Positions 24,970 to 36,012 of a stretch of DNA of 64,000 nt are shown here, one piece after another. Location: assembly GCA_019828545.1 (NCBI GenBank), contig JACVRA010000117.1:62001-126000 (forward strand). The letters run 5' to 3'. This stretch comes from Paracamarosporium sp. OC-R06-R3 (lineage: Eukaryota > Ascomycota > Dothideomycetes > Pleosporales > Didymosphaeriaceae). A model generated the notes under the pieces. The model made no database searches, was not told where the DNA came from, and saw only the letters and a list, made by a program, of their open reading frames with translations. How positions within the stretch are numbered: the stretch's first letter is position 1; each line of letters starts with the position of its first letter. The translations under genes and the position numbers were made by a program.

Positions 24970-26727
24970 TCACAGCTCCCTCAACAACCCAGCATCCTCC
25001 ACCTCGCTCAGAACCTTCACCTTCAGCCCTTCCACACTCTCCGCGATCTTCCCTTCTACGACATCCATTCTCCGCCTATACAACTCGTCAATAAACGCCG
25101 GGATGAACGTGCCAGGGCCCTGGACATCCGCTCTCTTAGCCGCCACCTCAGCAGCGATTTCGTAGTGCAGGATCCCCGCCACCGCGGCCACGAACTTGTC
25201 TTCGGACGAGGCAGCCATGTACGCTGATATTGTGGTACCGAGCGTGCACCCGCTGCCCGTCACCATGCCTAGGTACGCATGTCCGTTCGAGATCGCATAT
25301 GTGCGATGGCCGTCAGAGATGATATCCGTGGCGCCAGTCATCAGTACAACGTTCCTCTCGCGCAAGGCGATGCGTTTGACGATGTAGGCTCTCTGCTCCA
25401 AGGTATAGATGGAATCACCGCTGTCTACGCCACGCTGCTGACTCGCTTCCTCCTTCGATACTACAGTGAAGCCTGAAGCTTGCGCTACAGCGAGGATCTC
25501 CCGCTCGTTGCCTTTGATGAGCGAGAAGTATCCTGATGCAAGGAGGTAGGAGAGAGCTTCGCGACGGGCAGATGTAGCGCCTGCACCAACGGGATCGAGC
25601 ACTATAGGACTGCCGGCAGCGTTATAGGCTGCTATGGAGAGGCGGTGGTTGAGGAGGGCGTCAGGGGTTGCGGTGCCCATGTTGATTACTAGACCGCCAC
25701 CGAGTTTTGCGAGGTCAGGTGCTTCGGCGCCGTTGTTGGACATTATAGGAGAGGCGCCGATGGCAAGGGCGACGGAAGCGGCGAAGTTTTGGACGACGAG
25801 GTTGGTCATGTTGTGCGAGAGGGGAGATTTGGCGTGGACTGCTTTGGTGGCTGAGAGCGTCGCATTTTGGATTGCGGAGAGGGAGGTCCAGTCATCGTTA
25901 GAAGAAGAGGAAGACGAGGTAGTGAAATTTGGTGGGGTGGAGAGGAGGGTTTTGAGGTTGGCGGCTGCTTGCTCGACATCTTCGGCGCCGACGATGGCAG
26001 ATACTACGGCCACGCCGTCGATGGATTTTGGCGCTGAAGTGTTCGAGGGAGCACGGAGCTGATGTACGATTCTTTGCACGTTGAGAGCGTTGACGCCGCC
26101 TATGCATACCGTCTTGATCTTTTTGGACGCATCGTTGGCAGTGTCAAGGTAGCGCAGAATTCTACGTATACCATTTATGCCGATGATGTCTTTTGTGTTC
26201 TTCTTAGTCGAAGTAGCATAGAGCGTGCCGATGCCCAAATAGTCTGCACCCCGTTCGACGGCTATGCATGCTTCTTCTATGGAAGACACAGTAGCCCCTA
26301 TGATCTTGCTGTCGCCAAGCAATCTGCGGGCTTCAGTGATGTTCATATCATCTTGACCCAAATGGACGCCCTCGCATCCAACTGCAAGGGCAACATCGAC
26401 GCGGTCGTTTATGAGCAGTGGCACATTGTACTTTTTGCATTTTTCATGGAGCTCTTTTGCGGTCTTGATGAGGTCCCCCGTGTCACTAGTTTTGTCCCTG
26501 TACTGTACTATGGTCACACCTGCCACAGTAATTAGCGAGCGTCATTGTGGGGCATGGCTTACAAAGTGGCACCCCATGTGAGAAACTCGATAGATCAAAT
26601 GTGACTCGAGCAAGATATTACCTCCAAGGAGGGCTTGTTCCACAACCTCAACGAGGCTTCGTGAGCCCAGAATAGCGTCAGTCGAGTCAGTGACGAGGTA
26701 CAAGGAATAATCGACCTGGTCCTTCAT
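24970..26727 (-). CDS. THI6: Bifunctional thiamine-phosphate synthase / hydroxyethylthiazole kinase
   Basis: Two exons (26727-26622, 26519-24970) join in frame to 551 residues. The N-terminal half is a TIM-barrel thiamine-phosphate synthase: SLYLVTDS at the start, VQYRDK, then GVHLGQDDM and YLGIGTLYATSTK, which bind the pyrimidine and thiazole substrates. The C-terminal half is 4-methyl-5-hydroxyethylthiazole kinase: SHNMTNLVVQNFAASVALAI, PIVLDPVGAGAT, LIKGNEREI, and GSGCTLGT, where the Cys is at the kinase active-site position. Together they carry out the last two steps before thiamine phosphate in the cytosol. The domain order matches fungal THI6. I see no TPP-riboswitch core in the 5' flank. 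Confidence 0.95.
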
Positions 26728-27913
26728 CCTTGCAGATAGGGCGGAAACGTGCCGGACCGACAGGTTGGTGTGCGGAGTGTAAGCGGAGCGTGTTACATGT
26801 ATGATGAGGGGTACGCGTCTGCAATTGCCCGTTGGTATGGAAAGGCTGCGAGACCGGAAGCGGATAGCCCGGGCAATGGGTGATCGGAGGCGCTAGAAGG
26901 CTGTTCCTTGTGGGCGCAAAAAGTTTGGACGGCTAGATTTGGCTCGGCTCAGGGCTGCGGGGAATGTGAATGGCACACGCCCACATGGCAGGTATTGCAA
27001 CGGTAAGAGGACGGTCAACCCCCTGCAGCAGCTCGCGTCTTCAGGTGACTACTCAGAGACTGCTGCTGCCTGCCCGCGTGTGCTTATTGTCGCAATTCTG
27101 CAGGAATATTGTGCGTGTCAGAGTTACATGGCAAGGAGGACGACGGAGACGTCTCCAATCCAACCACGGCTCGTGGTAGCTGAGGAGCAAACGATGAATT
27201 TTATGATGATGATCTGTTTGCCCGACGGCGACACCAGACTGCTCTGGTCCTACTCCAGGCCTGCAAATGACGCGCAGATCGGGCTGGCCGTAAAATTGCA
27301 TGCCTGCCGGCGTGGTGTGGTGCGTCCTGGTGGGAACGCGGGACGGTCGCTCCTACCTTTTCTCGGCGAGCGAGCCACTCTTTTAAAAACTCGACCGCCG
27401 CCTGATGGCGTTCCTCTTCCTCGACACGCCCGCCCGCACGCTTTCACTCCCCACTCAGCCACAGCCCCGAGCACAAATTTCACACGCTGCCGGTGACCGC
27501 TCTGCGCAAACACTCGCACGCCCACCACACCCCGCCGCACCATCCGCAGAGTCGCAAGCCCGCGGCCTCCTGCCCACCCGCCCCTTCGCACCTCGACACC
27601 CCGCTGCCCACCAGTGCCTCCGAGTCAACTGGCATATGTATTCGCGCCAAAGGAACGCTTTCCGACTCGACCCTCCCCCCGAGCTGCAATCATTTCGCAG
27701 TACGCGGAAACCTAGCAGTGACCATCACTGCACCAACGGCTAGCCCACTCCAAGACGACCACGCGTCTGCAAACCGCCCTGCACATACCTAGAGCCTGCA
27801 TCTACTGCATGTCTCTTTCGGCCATCGCAAGCACGCCTAGTGTTCCCTTAGCCGTCCGCCCGCTACCGCAGAAGTAAACCAGCAAAAACAAAATCCCCGT
27901 CATCACCGCAACA
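26728..27913. other. Divergent promoter region of THI6 and eIF5
   Basis: About 1.2 kb. The half near eIF5 is C-rich with Pro/Ser-like pseudo-frames, as expected for a strongly expressed housekeeping promoter with pyrimidine tracts. No gene was supported. Confidence 0.5.
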
Positions 27914-29257
27914 ATGGCCACCATCAACGTCCGCCGCGATGTCACCGACCCCTTCTACCGCTACAAGATGGAGCGGTTGCAGTCCAAGATTGAAGGCAAG
28001 GGTAACGGCATCAAGACCGTCATCGTCAATCTGACCAGCGTTGCCAACTCTCTCGAACGCTCTCCTGCCTGTAAGAATCCCTGCCTCAGGCACCCATGTT
28101 CACTAGGCTAATCTATGACAGATGTCATCAAGTACTTCGGTTTCGAGTTGGGAGCCCAGACCAACACGAACCCAGCTGACGACCGTTGGATCATCAACGG
28201 CGCTCACGATGCCAGCAAGCTCCAAGACTATCTCGACGGCTTCATCTCCAAGTTTGTCCTGTGCAAGAAATGCAAGAACCCTGAGACTGTCATGGATGTC
28301 AAGGACGGGGGCATCAAGCTGGACTGCAAGGCTTGCGGTCAAATCTCTCAAGTCGATCTGCGCTTGAAGCTCAGCTCCTTCATCCTCAAGAACCAGCCCA
28401 AGAAGGGAAAGAAGGACAAATCCACTAAGAAGGCTGAGCGCCGTGCCCGCAAGGCAGCTGGCAAGGGTGATGATGATGATGAGGAAGCGTCCCAGAATGG
28501 CGGCAGCCCCGGTGACAGCGCCTCTGACCACGGCGACGAGAACGGCGACTATGGGATTGCCGCTGGTAGCGATGATGAGCTCACCCGCCAGATCGATGAA
28601 GGTGCTTTAGACATCGATGACGAGCCAGAAGAAAAGGAAGTCCAGTGGGCCACCGATTTCTCCGCTGACGCCGTCAAGTCTCGCGCTGAGGTCCTTCCGG
28701 AGGATCTGAAGCGTGCCGCCATCAACCCCGCCAACTTTGCCGAAGATGGTGAGGATGGCGAAGGAGGTGCTTCTGTCTATGACGAGTTTGGCAAATGGAT
28801 CCTCGACACTGCCGCTGAGAAGGGCAGCGTCGACAAGCTCGACAGCGTGGAGGTCTACGTCAAGGCCAAGGAGCTCGGCATTGAGAGCAAGCACCGTACC
28901 CTCACCGTTCTTGCGCAGACCATCTTCGACAAGAACATCGTCAAGCAGATTGATGGCCGTGCCGCTATGCTGACGAAGATGATCACCTCGGAGAAGCACG
29001 AGAAGGCCTTCTTGGGCGGAACCGAGCGCTTCGTCGGCATCGACCACCCCGAGCTCATCCCTCAAGTTTCTGCTATCCTCATCAAGTACTACCAGAACGA
29101 CCTCATCTCCGAGGAGGTGCTCAAGGGCTGGGGCTCAAAGGCGAGCAAGAAGTACGTCGACATCAAGATCAGCAAGCAGGTCCGCCGCTCGGCCGAGAAG
29201 TTCATGGAGTGGCTCGACCAGGCTGAGAGCGACGACGAGGACGAGGACTCCGAGTAG
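27914..29257 (+). CDS. TIF5: Translation initiation factor eIF5
   Basis: Two exons (27914-28070, 28122-29257) join in frame to 430 residues. eIF5 is the GTPase-activating protein for eIF2 at start-codon recognition. The N-terminal domain contains RRDVTDPFYRYKMERLQ with the conserved arginine finger near residue 14, then NIDVA-type sheet segments and a zinc ribbon (CKKCKNPE ... LDCKACG) near residues 100-125. A Lys-rich and acidic linker follows, then the C-terminal W2/HEAT domain and an acidic tail with aromatic residues (EFMEWLDQAESDDEDEDSE) of the kind that binds eIF2-beta and eIF1. Codon use is strongly C/G-ending, fitting high expression. The start ATG has a good context (acaATGGCC). Confidence 0.97.
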
Positions 29258-29498
29258 TCGCTGTATCGTGCTTCACTTGCCTTTCCCCACGGCATGTTAG
29301 CGCGGCCTGTCAGATGGCCTGCCTAGACACTTTGACCTTGTTTTGTCTGTTCCTTGCTTGTTTGTCTTGCTTTGTATCGACCGGTGGCGCGCGGGTATCT
29401 CTACTCACTCCTCTCCTAGGTGACGGTCTGTAAGCGCAGACGTGATGTGCAGCTAGATAGTCTTCCTTCTTAATCGTATAGAAAACGTTGCGATAAAT

Positions 29499-29534
29499 CT
29501 GCTCGTGACTCTGCTCGTGACTCTGCTCGTGACT
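29499..29534. repeat. 12-bp tandem repeat, 3 perfect copies
   Basis: The unit ctgctcgtgact is repeated three times without mismatch, about 240 bp after the eIF5 stop. Confidence 0.95.
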
Positions 29535-29908
29535 CCTGTGTTCGCATCGTGCCCCAGTAATACTCCCCGCTATCTGCCTGTCCCTTTCCTGAGCATAGTT
29601 GTTTCGCCACGAACAGCCATGCCGGCCAACACTCCTCGTCTACCTAACACACCGTACTCTTCCCTTCCACCATCACCATCCCTTCACCTACGCACCAACG
29701 TGGAGTGAGTGTTAGGCCTGGCGTTGAACACGGTGGGTCATCTCCAGGCTCCAGGCTTGTAGCCACGCACAAAGTGCTGCACCGTTACTAATCCGCTACT
29801 TTACACGGCTCTACTTACTCACCAACAGTCCTTTAGACTCATTACAAACATATACTTTGATAAGGATAGCGAGGAGGTATAGTCTACCAGAGAAGTCACA
29901 TATTTATG

Positions 29909-29970
29909 TAGGCAGGCAGGCAGGGCGGCGGAGATACGTGGTCTCGTAAGCAGTCAGTCAGTCAGTCAGT
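29909..29970. repeat. Tetranucleotide microsatellites (GGCA and CAGT)
   Basis: A GGCA run of about 3.5 units near 29910-29924 is followed at 29951-29970 by five perfect CAGT units. Confidence 0.9.
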
Positions 29971-30898
29971 CCGTAAGACACAGAATAGCGACGCCTTCGC
30001 GTCGATGTTTCTTGAGGCTGAATGGAACGGAATAGAATGATGGGATTGAGAGTAACGAATAATGCGGAGGAGGTTGTGTTGGTGTTGAGAGGGAAGTTTG
30101 AGAAGACGGCGACCTTGCGGGCGGGTTTCTTGTTTAGCTGTGTATTTATTTACTTGTTTATCTATTCTTTTTGGCTTGGTGTGTGGTGTGTGGTGTGTAT
30201 CTGGCATGTGTATTCGTTCGCTATGTTTGTGCTCATGTTCGTGTTTATGTTATTCGCAGTGTAGTATTGCGTACATGTTCAGCTTATTGTGTGGAGGAGA
30301 AGAGGGGAGGAGCGAGTGTACTTCATACATTCACGCGGCGAACAAGTGCTGGTGATGGTGGTGAAAGCATGCACAAGGCGGGTAGATACACACCATCCGA
30401 TCAGCTATCCATTCACGACGACGTTAAGTCGTACATACAGTCGACAAGTCAGGACAACGAATGAACGGGTATAGATATAAACATCGGTTATACTCGCACG
30501 ATCTGACGTCGAGTTAGAATTCTGAGCTGGTAGCAAAGAGCGCGCAGAGCCATGGAGAGCACATGTTTGATGTGTTGGCGGGTGTGAACACGGCTTGATG
30601 TTGCATTATGGCATGGTATTCACTATGCTGATGAACGCCGTGCGCCGACCCATACCACCACATGCAAGCCGTCGACGAAGAAAAGACAGCAGAGCAAAGT
30701 AAAGCAAAGCAAGTCCGCTATTCATACATGATAAACGCGCCGGCTAACCAACCAGCCAACCAGCCAGCCAACTAGGCGGAACTCTAAACCTTTCCCCTTT
30801 CCTCCCTGAGATATCGCAACGTACTCCGTCCAGAACATCTCTACACGATACTATACTCGAACAACGGAACACCTGTGATGTGAACTGAACACTCCTCC

Positions 30899-33040
30899 TC
30901 ACCGACTCTTCCGATAATTCCCTTTGCGCATCTCCGCCTTCAGACTGTCCTGCTGGCTCGGCAACGGCGCTCTACGCCTACCCGCCGCATCGAACGCCGC
31001 GGCACCGCCCACAGGGCCCCCATTCTGCTGCTGCGACGGCTGCTGCGGCAACGGCGGCGTATGTCCCTGCCCCGGATGCGTACCAGGTAAGCCCGGCAGG
31101 CCACCTGGCGGGAACGCGAAGTTCGGAGGCGGCGGAGGCGGGCCGTTTGGATTCATGCCTGGGGGAGGGAACGGGAAGGGTGGAGGGGGGCCATTCGGGT
31201 TCATGCCTGGAGGGGGTATGGGCGGTGGTGGGCCGTGGGGATTCGGGAGGCCGGGGGGTGGGAAGGGGAACGGGGGTGGAGCGGAGGGGTTGTTCGCATT
31301 TGGGAGGGGAGGAGGCGGAATGGCGCCTGAGGCGATGAGCTGGGCGAGGCGCTGGGGGTCCATGCCGTGGAGCATGCCTGGGGGAGGGAAGTTTGCTCCT
31401 GGCGGGGGCGGCGGGATCTGTATGCCGGCTGGAGGGGGTGGGATGGCGCCGCCGATGCCGGGCAGCATGCTGCTTGTTCCGTCTGGGGATGTGTTGAGGC
31501 CGGGGAGGGTGAGGCCTGGCGGGAGTAAGGGTAGGCCGGGGTTCTTGGAGGGCATCTTCTGGTCGACGAGACCTTCTGCTTCGTCTTCGGCCTCTTGCTC
31601 TTCCTCGTCGCGCATCTGGCGGCGGCCCTGCCCGCGGTCGTACGTCCCTTGGGCTTCGGCTGCTGCGGTCCCGATGTGGTATCTGTCGCTGACCCAGGTG
31701 GCGTCTCCCGGCCTGGGGCGAGCCCAGAAGCGGGTGATGCGGTCGTTGGACCCGGACGCAAGGATGTGGCCTAGTGGGTGCCAGTCGAGCGTCCACACGG
31801 TGAAGTCGTGGGCGTATTGGACTTTGTGGGCGGGGTATATGGTTTGTGCAGGCGCATTTTGCGCGTCTGCCGTGTCATACGGTGATGTTGTTGGTGCTAC
31901 GCCGGGGGGCGCATTCTGCTCGTCGAGGAGCCAGTGGAAGATGCTGCCATCCACTCCACCCGTTGAGAGAAGGTTCTTGTGCAGGGGGTGCCAGGAGATG
32001 GTGGTGACGTCCTTCTCGTGTCCGCGCAGCAGCAGAACATCGCGCATCATGCGCAGATCAAAGATCCTGGCGGTGTGATCACGGGCGCAAGTTGCCATCA
32101 TGTTGCCGAGAACAGGCTCGAACAAAGTCTTTGCTATTGGATTCTTATGTCCATGTAGTGTTGACAGACAGCGGCCTGTCCGCGGATCCCATAGCTTGAC
32201 CGTGTGATCCTTTGACCCAGAACAGAGCAGCCCTTTTGTCGGATGCCAATCGACAGTTCTCACCTCCCACCCGTGCCCATTCAACGTCGACTCCTCTGCG
32301 CTCGAGGCGAAGTCCCAGATCTTCAGTGTCGTGTCGTCGGCAGCGGTCACGAATTTTGAATCTGTCGGCGCGATCGCAAGCCCTCGTATTGCTTCAGTGT
32401 GCGCCTGAATTTCCTTCACGTTGTTGAAGTTTGTCTGCCAGTACTTGATGATACCCGTCTGATCTGCCGAGAGAAGCCAGTCGTCGGTATGTGTGTAGGC
32501 GACGCCCCGAATCGCCGACTCGTGAGCCTGCATAATGGTCTCGAAGTTGAAGCCCATGCCATTCCACAGTGTGAACTCCCCGCTCGTTGATCCTGTGAGC
32601 AAACGCCGCCCTTCAGGCGTCCACTTGACCACATTGATCGGGTGTTTGACCTTGTTCAGAGATGAATGTAGTGCTTTGGCGGGTATCGATTCGGCCGCAT
32701 TCGTTATCCGTGCTGCGGGGGGCGCCATATCCACGATGTAGCTGGCACTCGGGCGCTCAACCTCGGGGAGGAGGGCATTTTTGTAGCGCGGGCGGCGGTT
32801 GCGCATCCACTGTACTGTCGTCGAGCCATAGTCTGTGACCGCTCCTGTGGGAAGAACCAAATCAGTAGGTGTTATGGTGTTGCAACGGAACAAGTAAGGT
32901 AATCTGATAGGGTACAATGCCAGGGCTATGTAGAACAAGTATGATGCATTGCTCCTGCAACTTCACATTCAAACAAGAACGGAGGACGTACTCTTGGGCC
33001 GCGGGCGCGGTGGGCCGTCGTACGGGTGGTACTCGCTCAT
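30899..33040 (-). CDS. PFS2: Polyadenylation factor subunit Pfs2 (WDR33 homologue)
   Basis: Two exons (33040-32992, 32844-30899) join in frame to 664 residues; the 16-codon first exon encodes [16 protein letters not shown]. Pfs2 is the WD40 scaffold of the cleavage and polyadenylation factor that, as WDR33 in animals, contacts the poly(A) signal of pre-mRNA. The conserved N-terminus ([14 protein letters not shown]) precedes about seven WD repeats (for example [36 protein letters not shown]). After residue 430 the chain is Pro/Gly-rich with repeated [13 protein letters not shown] units and ends in a short basic tail ([14 protein letters not shown]). The start is supported by the conserved N-terminal motif appearing just after the splice. 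Confidence 0.95.
31060..31450 (-). repeat. Pro/Gly-rich coding repeats in PFS2
   Basis: The coding strand contains imperfect repeats of [10 protein letters not shown] and [10 protein letters not shown] units, with two close copies of the latter at about 31140-31210. This is low-complexity sequence within the gene, not a mobile element. Confidence 0.7.
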
Positions 33041-33548
33041 GGCTGGAAGTGTGTCTCGGCGCGGGACACGAGTCGCCCTCACATGGGCTGCGGAGAGGGA
33101 GGGAGCACAGCGCTCGGAGGATGATCGCAGGTCGTCGCGCGGTGCTTTGTCGCGACTGTCGCGAGCCAGAGCTTGGAGCTGGCGTTCGGTCTTGGCGCCC
33201 ACCAGCCACGGCGCGCCGCAATGCGCCACAGGACAGGCACGCTCGAACGGGTCCACGGGTCGACCATTGACGTATGCTGGAGGCCGCATGCCCTCGAGCC
33301 CATGCATCCCGTAGTCCCCGCATCGCCTGCCTCAACACTTCCGTTCTGGGCATATCTCACGCCGCTGATAAAAATATAAAATATGGAACTGCGCAATGCC
33401 CTCGTTTCTCGGCAAAGTGTCTGCTTCCGTCCATTCCACCCGTCTCGTAGGGAGACCCAACGCCGCAACTGACTGAACATCCCACGCCCACCTCGCATAT
33501 AATCCTCCCCAAATCCCCACACGCTGCCCGAGGGCCATTGCGATTCCA
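33041..33548. promoter_or_regulatory. Bidirectional promoter region PFS2/DGAT1-like
   Basis: 508 bp between two divergent start codons. It is GC-rich near PFS2. No specific factor site was assigned. Confidence 0.5.
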
Positions 33549-35401
33549 ATGGCAACCATCGTGAACACAGCGACCTCGACCGCCATGGAGGCGCCACGCT
33601 TCGATTCCTCCGCCATGCCCTCGTACAGCGGGAAGACCACCGAGCAAAAGGCCAACAGCTCGCCCCAGAGCATCCAAAAGACAAAGTATCGCCATGTCTT
33701 CGCAACACATTCGCAAAGCCGCATGTCGTGCCTCACCCACGGCGCCCCCCAAACCCCCAGCTTCGTTGGGTTCCGCAATCTCATGATCCTCGTTCTCGGT
33801 GCGCATTCCTCGCTCGCTTGCCACTGGGAACCTGCCTAATTGTCAATAGTCTTTTCGAATCTTAGACTGATGATAGAGAATTTCCGAAAGGTACGACAAA
33901 AGCCAGCTCTGCGATATTCTGGAATCGTCAATGCAATGCGCAAAACCATAGCCCAAGACGGTAGCTAACTGATCCAGTACGGCGTTCTCATCTGTCTTTC
34001 GTGCCACGACTACAGCCGTCAAGATGTTGTATACGGCCTCGCGCTCTACTTCTCCATTCCTTGCCAACTATTTCTTGCATATCTCATCGAGCTCGTAGCT
34101 GCACAACAAGCAAAAAGCGCCCTGGCGCGAATGAAAAGAGCGGGCGAGGAACACAATACTCCAGAGAAACAGGCGGCTGCTCGACGCAGCTTCAAGAAGA
34201 TATGGACCATCGTTGCATTCTCGCACGGCGCGCACGCCACATTCAATCTCTGGATCACTTCTTACATCGTCTATTATTACATCCACCACCCAGGAATTGG
34301 AACTCTATGCGAACTGCACGCCGTTGTTGTATGGCTCAAAGCCTGCTCGTACGCTTTTACCAATCGTGATCTGCGTCACGCTCTTCTGCACCCAGACCAG
34401 TCCGAGCCGCTGCCCGAAATCTACGCCAGCTGTCCGTATCCCAGGAACATCAGCTTCTCAAATCTCTGCTACTTCTGGTGGGCTCCGACGCTTGTGTACC
34501 AACCTGCTTACCCTCGCACTGATCGGGTGCGCTGGGGCTACGTCGCAATGCGAGCTCTCGAGGTATTCGGCCTCAGCATCGCCATCTGGATCGCGTCCGC
34601 TCAATACGCCGCGCCTTTACTACAAAACTCCCTCGACAAGATGGCTAGCCTAGACTTCGTTTCGATCGTAGAGCGCGTCATGAAGCTCTCCACCGTGTCT
34701 CTCTTCTGCTGGCTTTGCGGGTTCTTCGCCCTGTTCCAGTCCTCCTTGAACGGCCTCGCCGAGATCATGCGCTTTGCGGACCGCGAGTTCTACGGGCCCT
34801 GGTGGAACGTGAGTAGCGTGAGGGAGTACTGGACGACTTGGAACAAGCCCGTGACGAACTTCATGCGTCGCCATATCTATAGCCCGCTTGTAGGTCGGGG
34901 AATGCCGCCTGCGCTTGCGCAGATTGTCGTCTTTTTCATTTCTGCGGTGCTACACGAGTTGCTTGTCGGCATTCCAACACACAACATTCTCGGTAAGTGT
35001 CTTTGCAGCGGCTGAGGAAAAAATGGGAGATCCCTGCAGGCGATTCGTGTCGTGTTACCCCAAGATGGTCATACAAAGAGAACACACCGATATTGGATCC
35101 GCTAGCGTCTTGCCCATTCTCCCTCTCCGCTATTCCATCCATTACAACTACTAACAAAAACCCAGGCGTAGCCTTCATGGGCATGATGTTCCAGATCCCA
35201 CTCATCGTCTTCACCGACATGCTCAAGAAAGTAAAGGGCATCCGCGGCGAGGTCGCAGGCAACATGATCTTCTGGATCAGCTTCTGCCTCGTGGGGCAGC
35301 CTCTCGGCGCGCTACTGTATTTCTTTGCGTGGCATGCGAAATATGGTAGTGTTTCTAAGCGGTTTCCTCAGAGCCCTGCGTTGCATCTTGTTGGGCGCTG
35401 A
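33549..35401 (+). CDS. DGAT1/ACAT-type MBOAT O-acyltransferase
   Basis: Four exons (33549-33798, 33850-33890, 33978-34992, 35166-35401) join in frame to 513 residues; exon 2 is only 41 nt but completes the conserved SNLRLMIENFRKYGVLI segment. Eight or more hydrophobic spans fit the membrane-bound O-acyltransferase family of the ER, which makes triacylglycerol or steryl esters. Family marks are KYRHVFATHS...TPSFVGFRNLM, the HPDQ segment, FYGPWWNV (family motif FYxDWWN), EYWTTWNKPV and the catalytic His in VLHELLVGIP. The last intron has a CTAAC branch 14 nt before its acceptor. DGAT1 is preferred over sterol acyltransferase because of overall layout, but the two are hard to separate by eye. 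Confidence 0.9.
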
Positions 35402-36012
35402 TTTGGCTTGTTTTGCTGTGCTTGGGGCTGTATATATGCTGTTGGAATGGAATGGCGTTTTGACTCGGTGTACATTTTTTTGTTTAGTGTGGCTGGGTTG
35501 TTAATACTTTGGCGATGGATGGGTTGGTGGGTGGTGCTGTTAGAGCTACTGCTGTTCACGATAATTTACACCGTGTTGTGTCAAAAGTCTTGATACAGTG
35601 TTTTATCTCAGGACGAATGCTGTTCTAGCGTTTCTTGGTGTCTATGGATAGCTTCATAGGACGACACGGCTCTGCGGTCTTCTAGACTCCAAGGCAGCAT
35701 GAACCTTTTATGACGGTTTCGGTGAGCTGAGTTTAGTGAATTGTGGAGTGGGAGTGAGGGCAAAGGGAGGTATTCATGCTTCCTACAATGCTCCAAGAAA
35801 GCAAAGGTGAAGCCTCAAGGCGTAGTAGTCGAGATATCTTGGCAAGTATCATCAATTCTCAGCCATCTAGTGATATGTCAAAGCGATTAATTGCAAATGC
35901 AGCGGGCAGCAGACTAAAAACGAGAGCCCAAGTCCAGGGTGTCTTGGCCCTGTTGTCGTGCTGACGAAGTGAACGAGTTGAAAAAAAAAAAACATCTATA
36001 GTTTCTCCAGCG
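35402..36012. other. Convergent 3' flanks
   Basis: About 610 bp between the acyltransferase and the F-box gene, which end toward each other. An oligo-A tract lies near 35982. No gene seen. Confidence 0.5.

Larger units (their letters stand above)
29258..30898. other. Convergent intergenic region with short repeats
   Basis: 1.6 kb between eIF5 and Pfs2, which end toward each other. It contains several simple repeats (listed separately) and no supported gene. Confidence 0.5.

Noticed and set aside
26728..27000. TPP riboswitch upstream of THI6
   Set aside because: I looked for the conserved CTGAGA-type core on the minus strand and found no paired arrangement.
30924..32078. Long Gly-rich frame on + opposite PFS2
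   Set aside because: Antisense of the Pro-rich PFS2 tail; composition explains the open frame.
33079..33824. Overlapping 150-210-codon frames on - upstream of PFS2
   Set aside because: They overlap the divergent promoter and the real first exon of the acyltransferase on the other strand.
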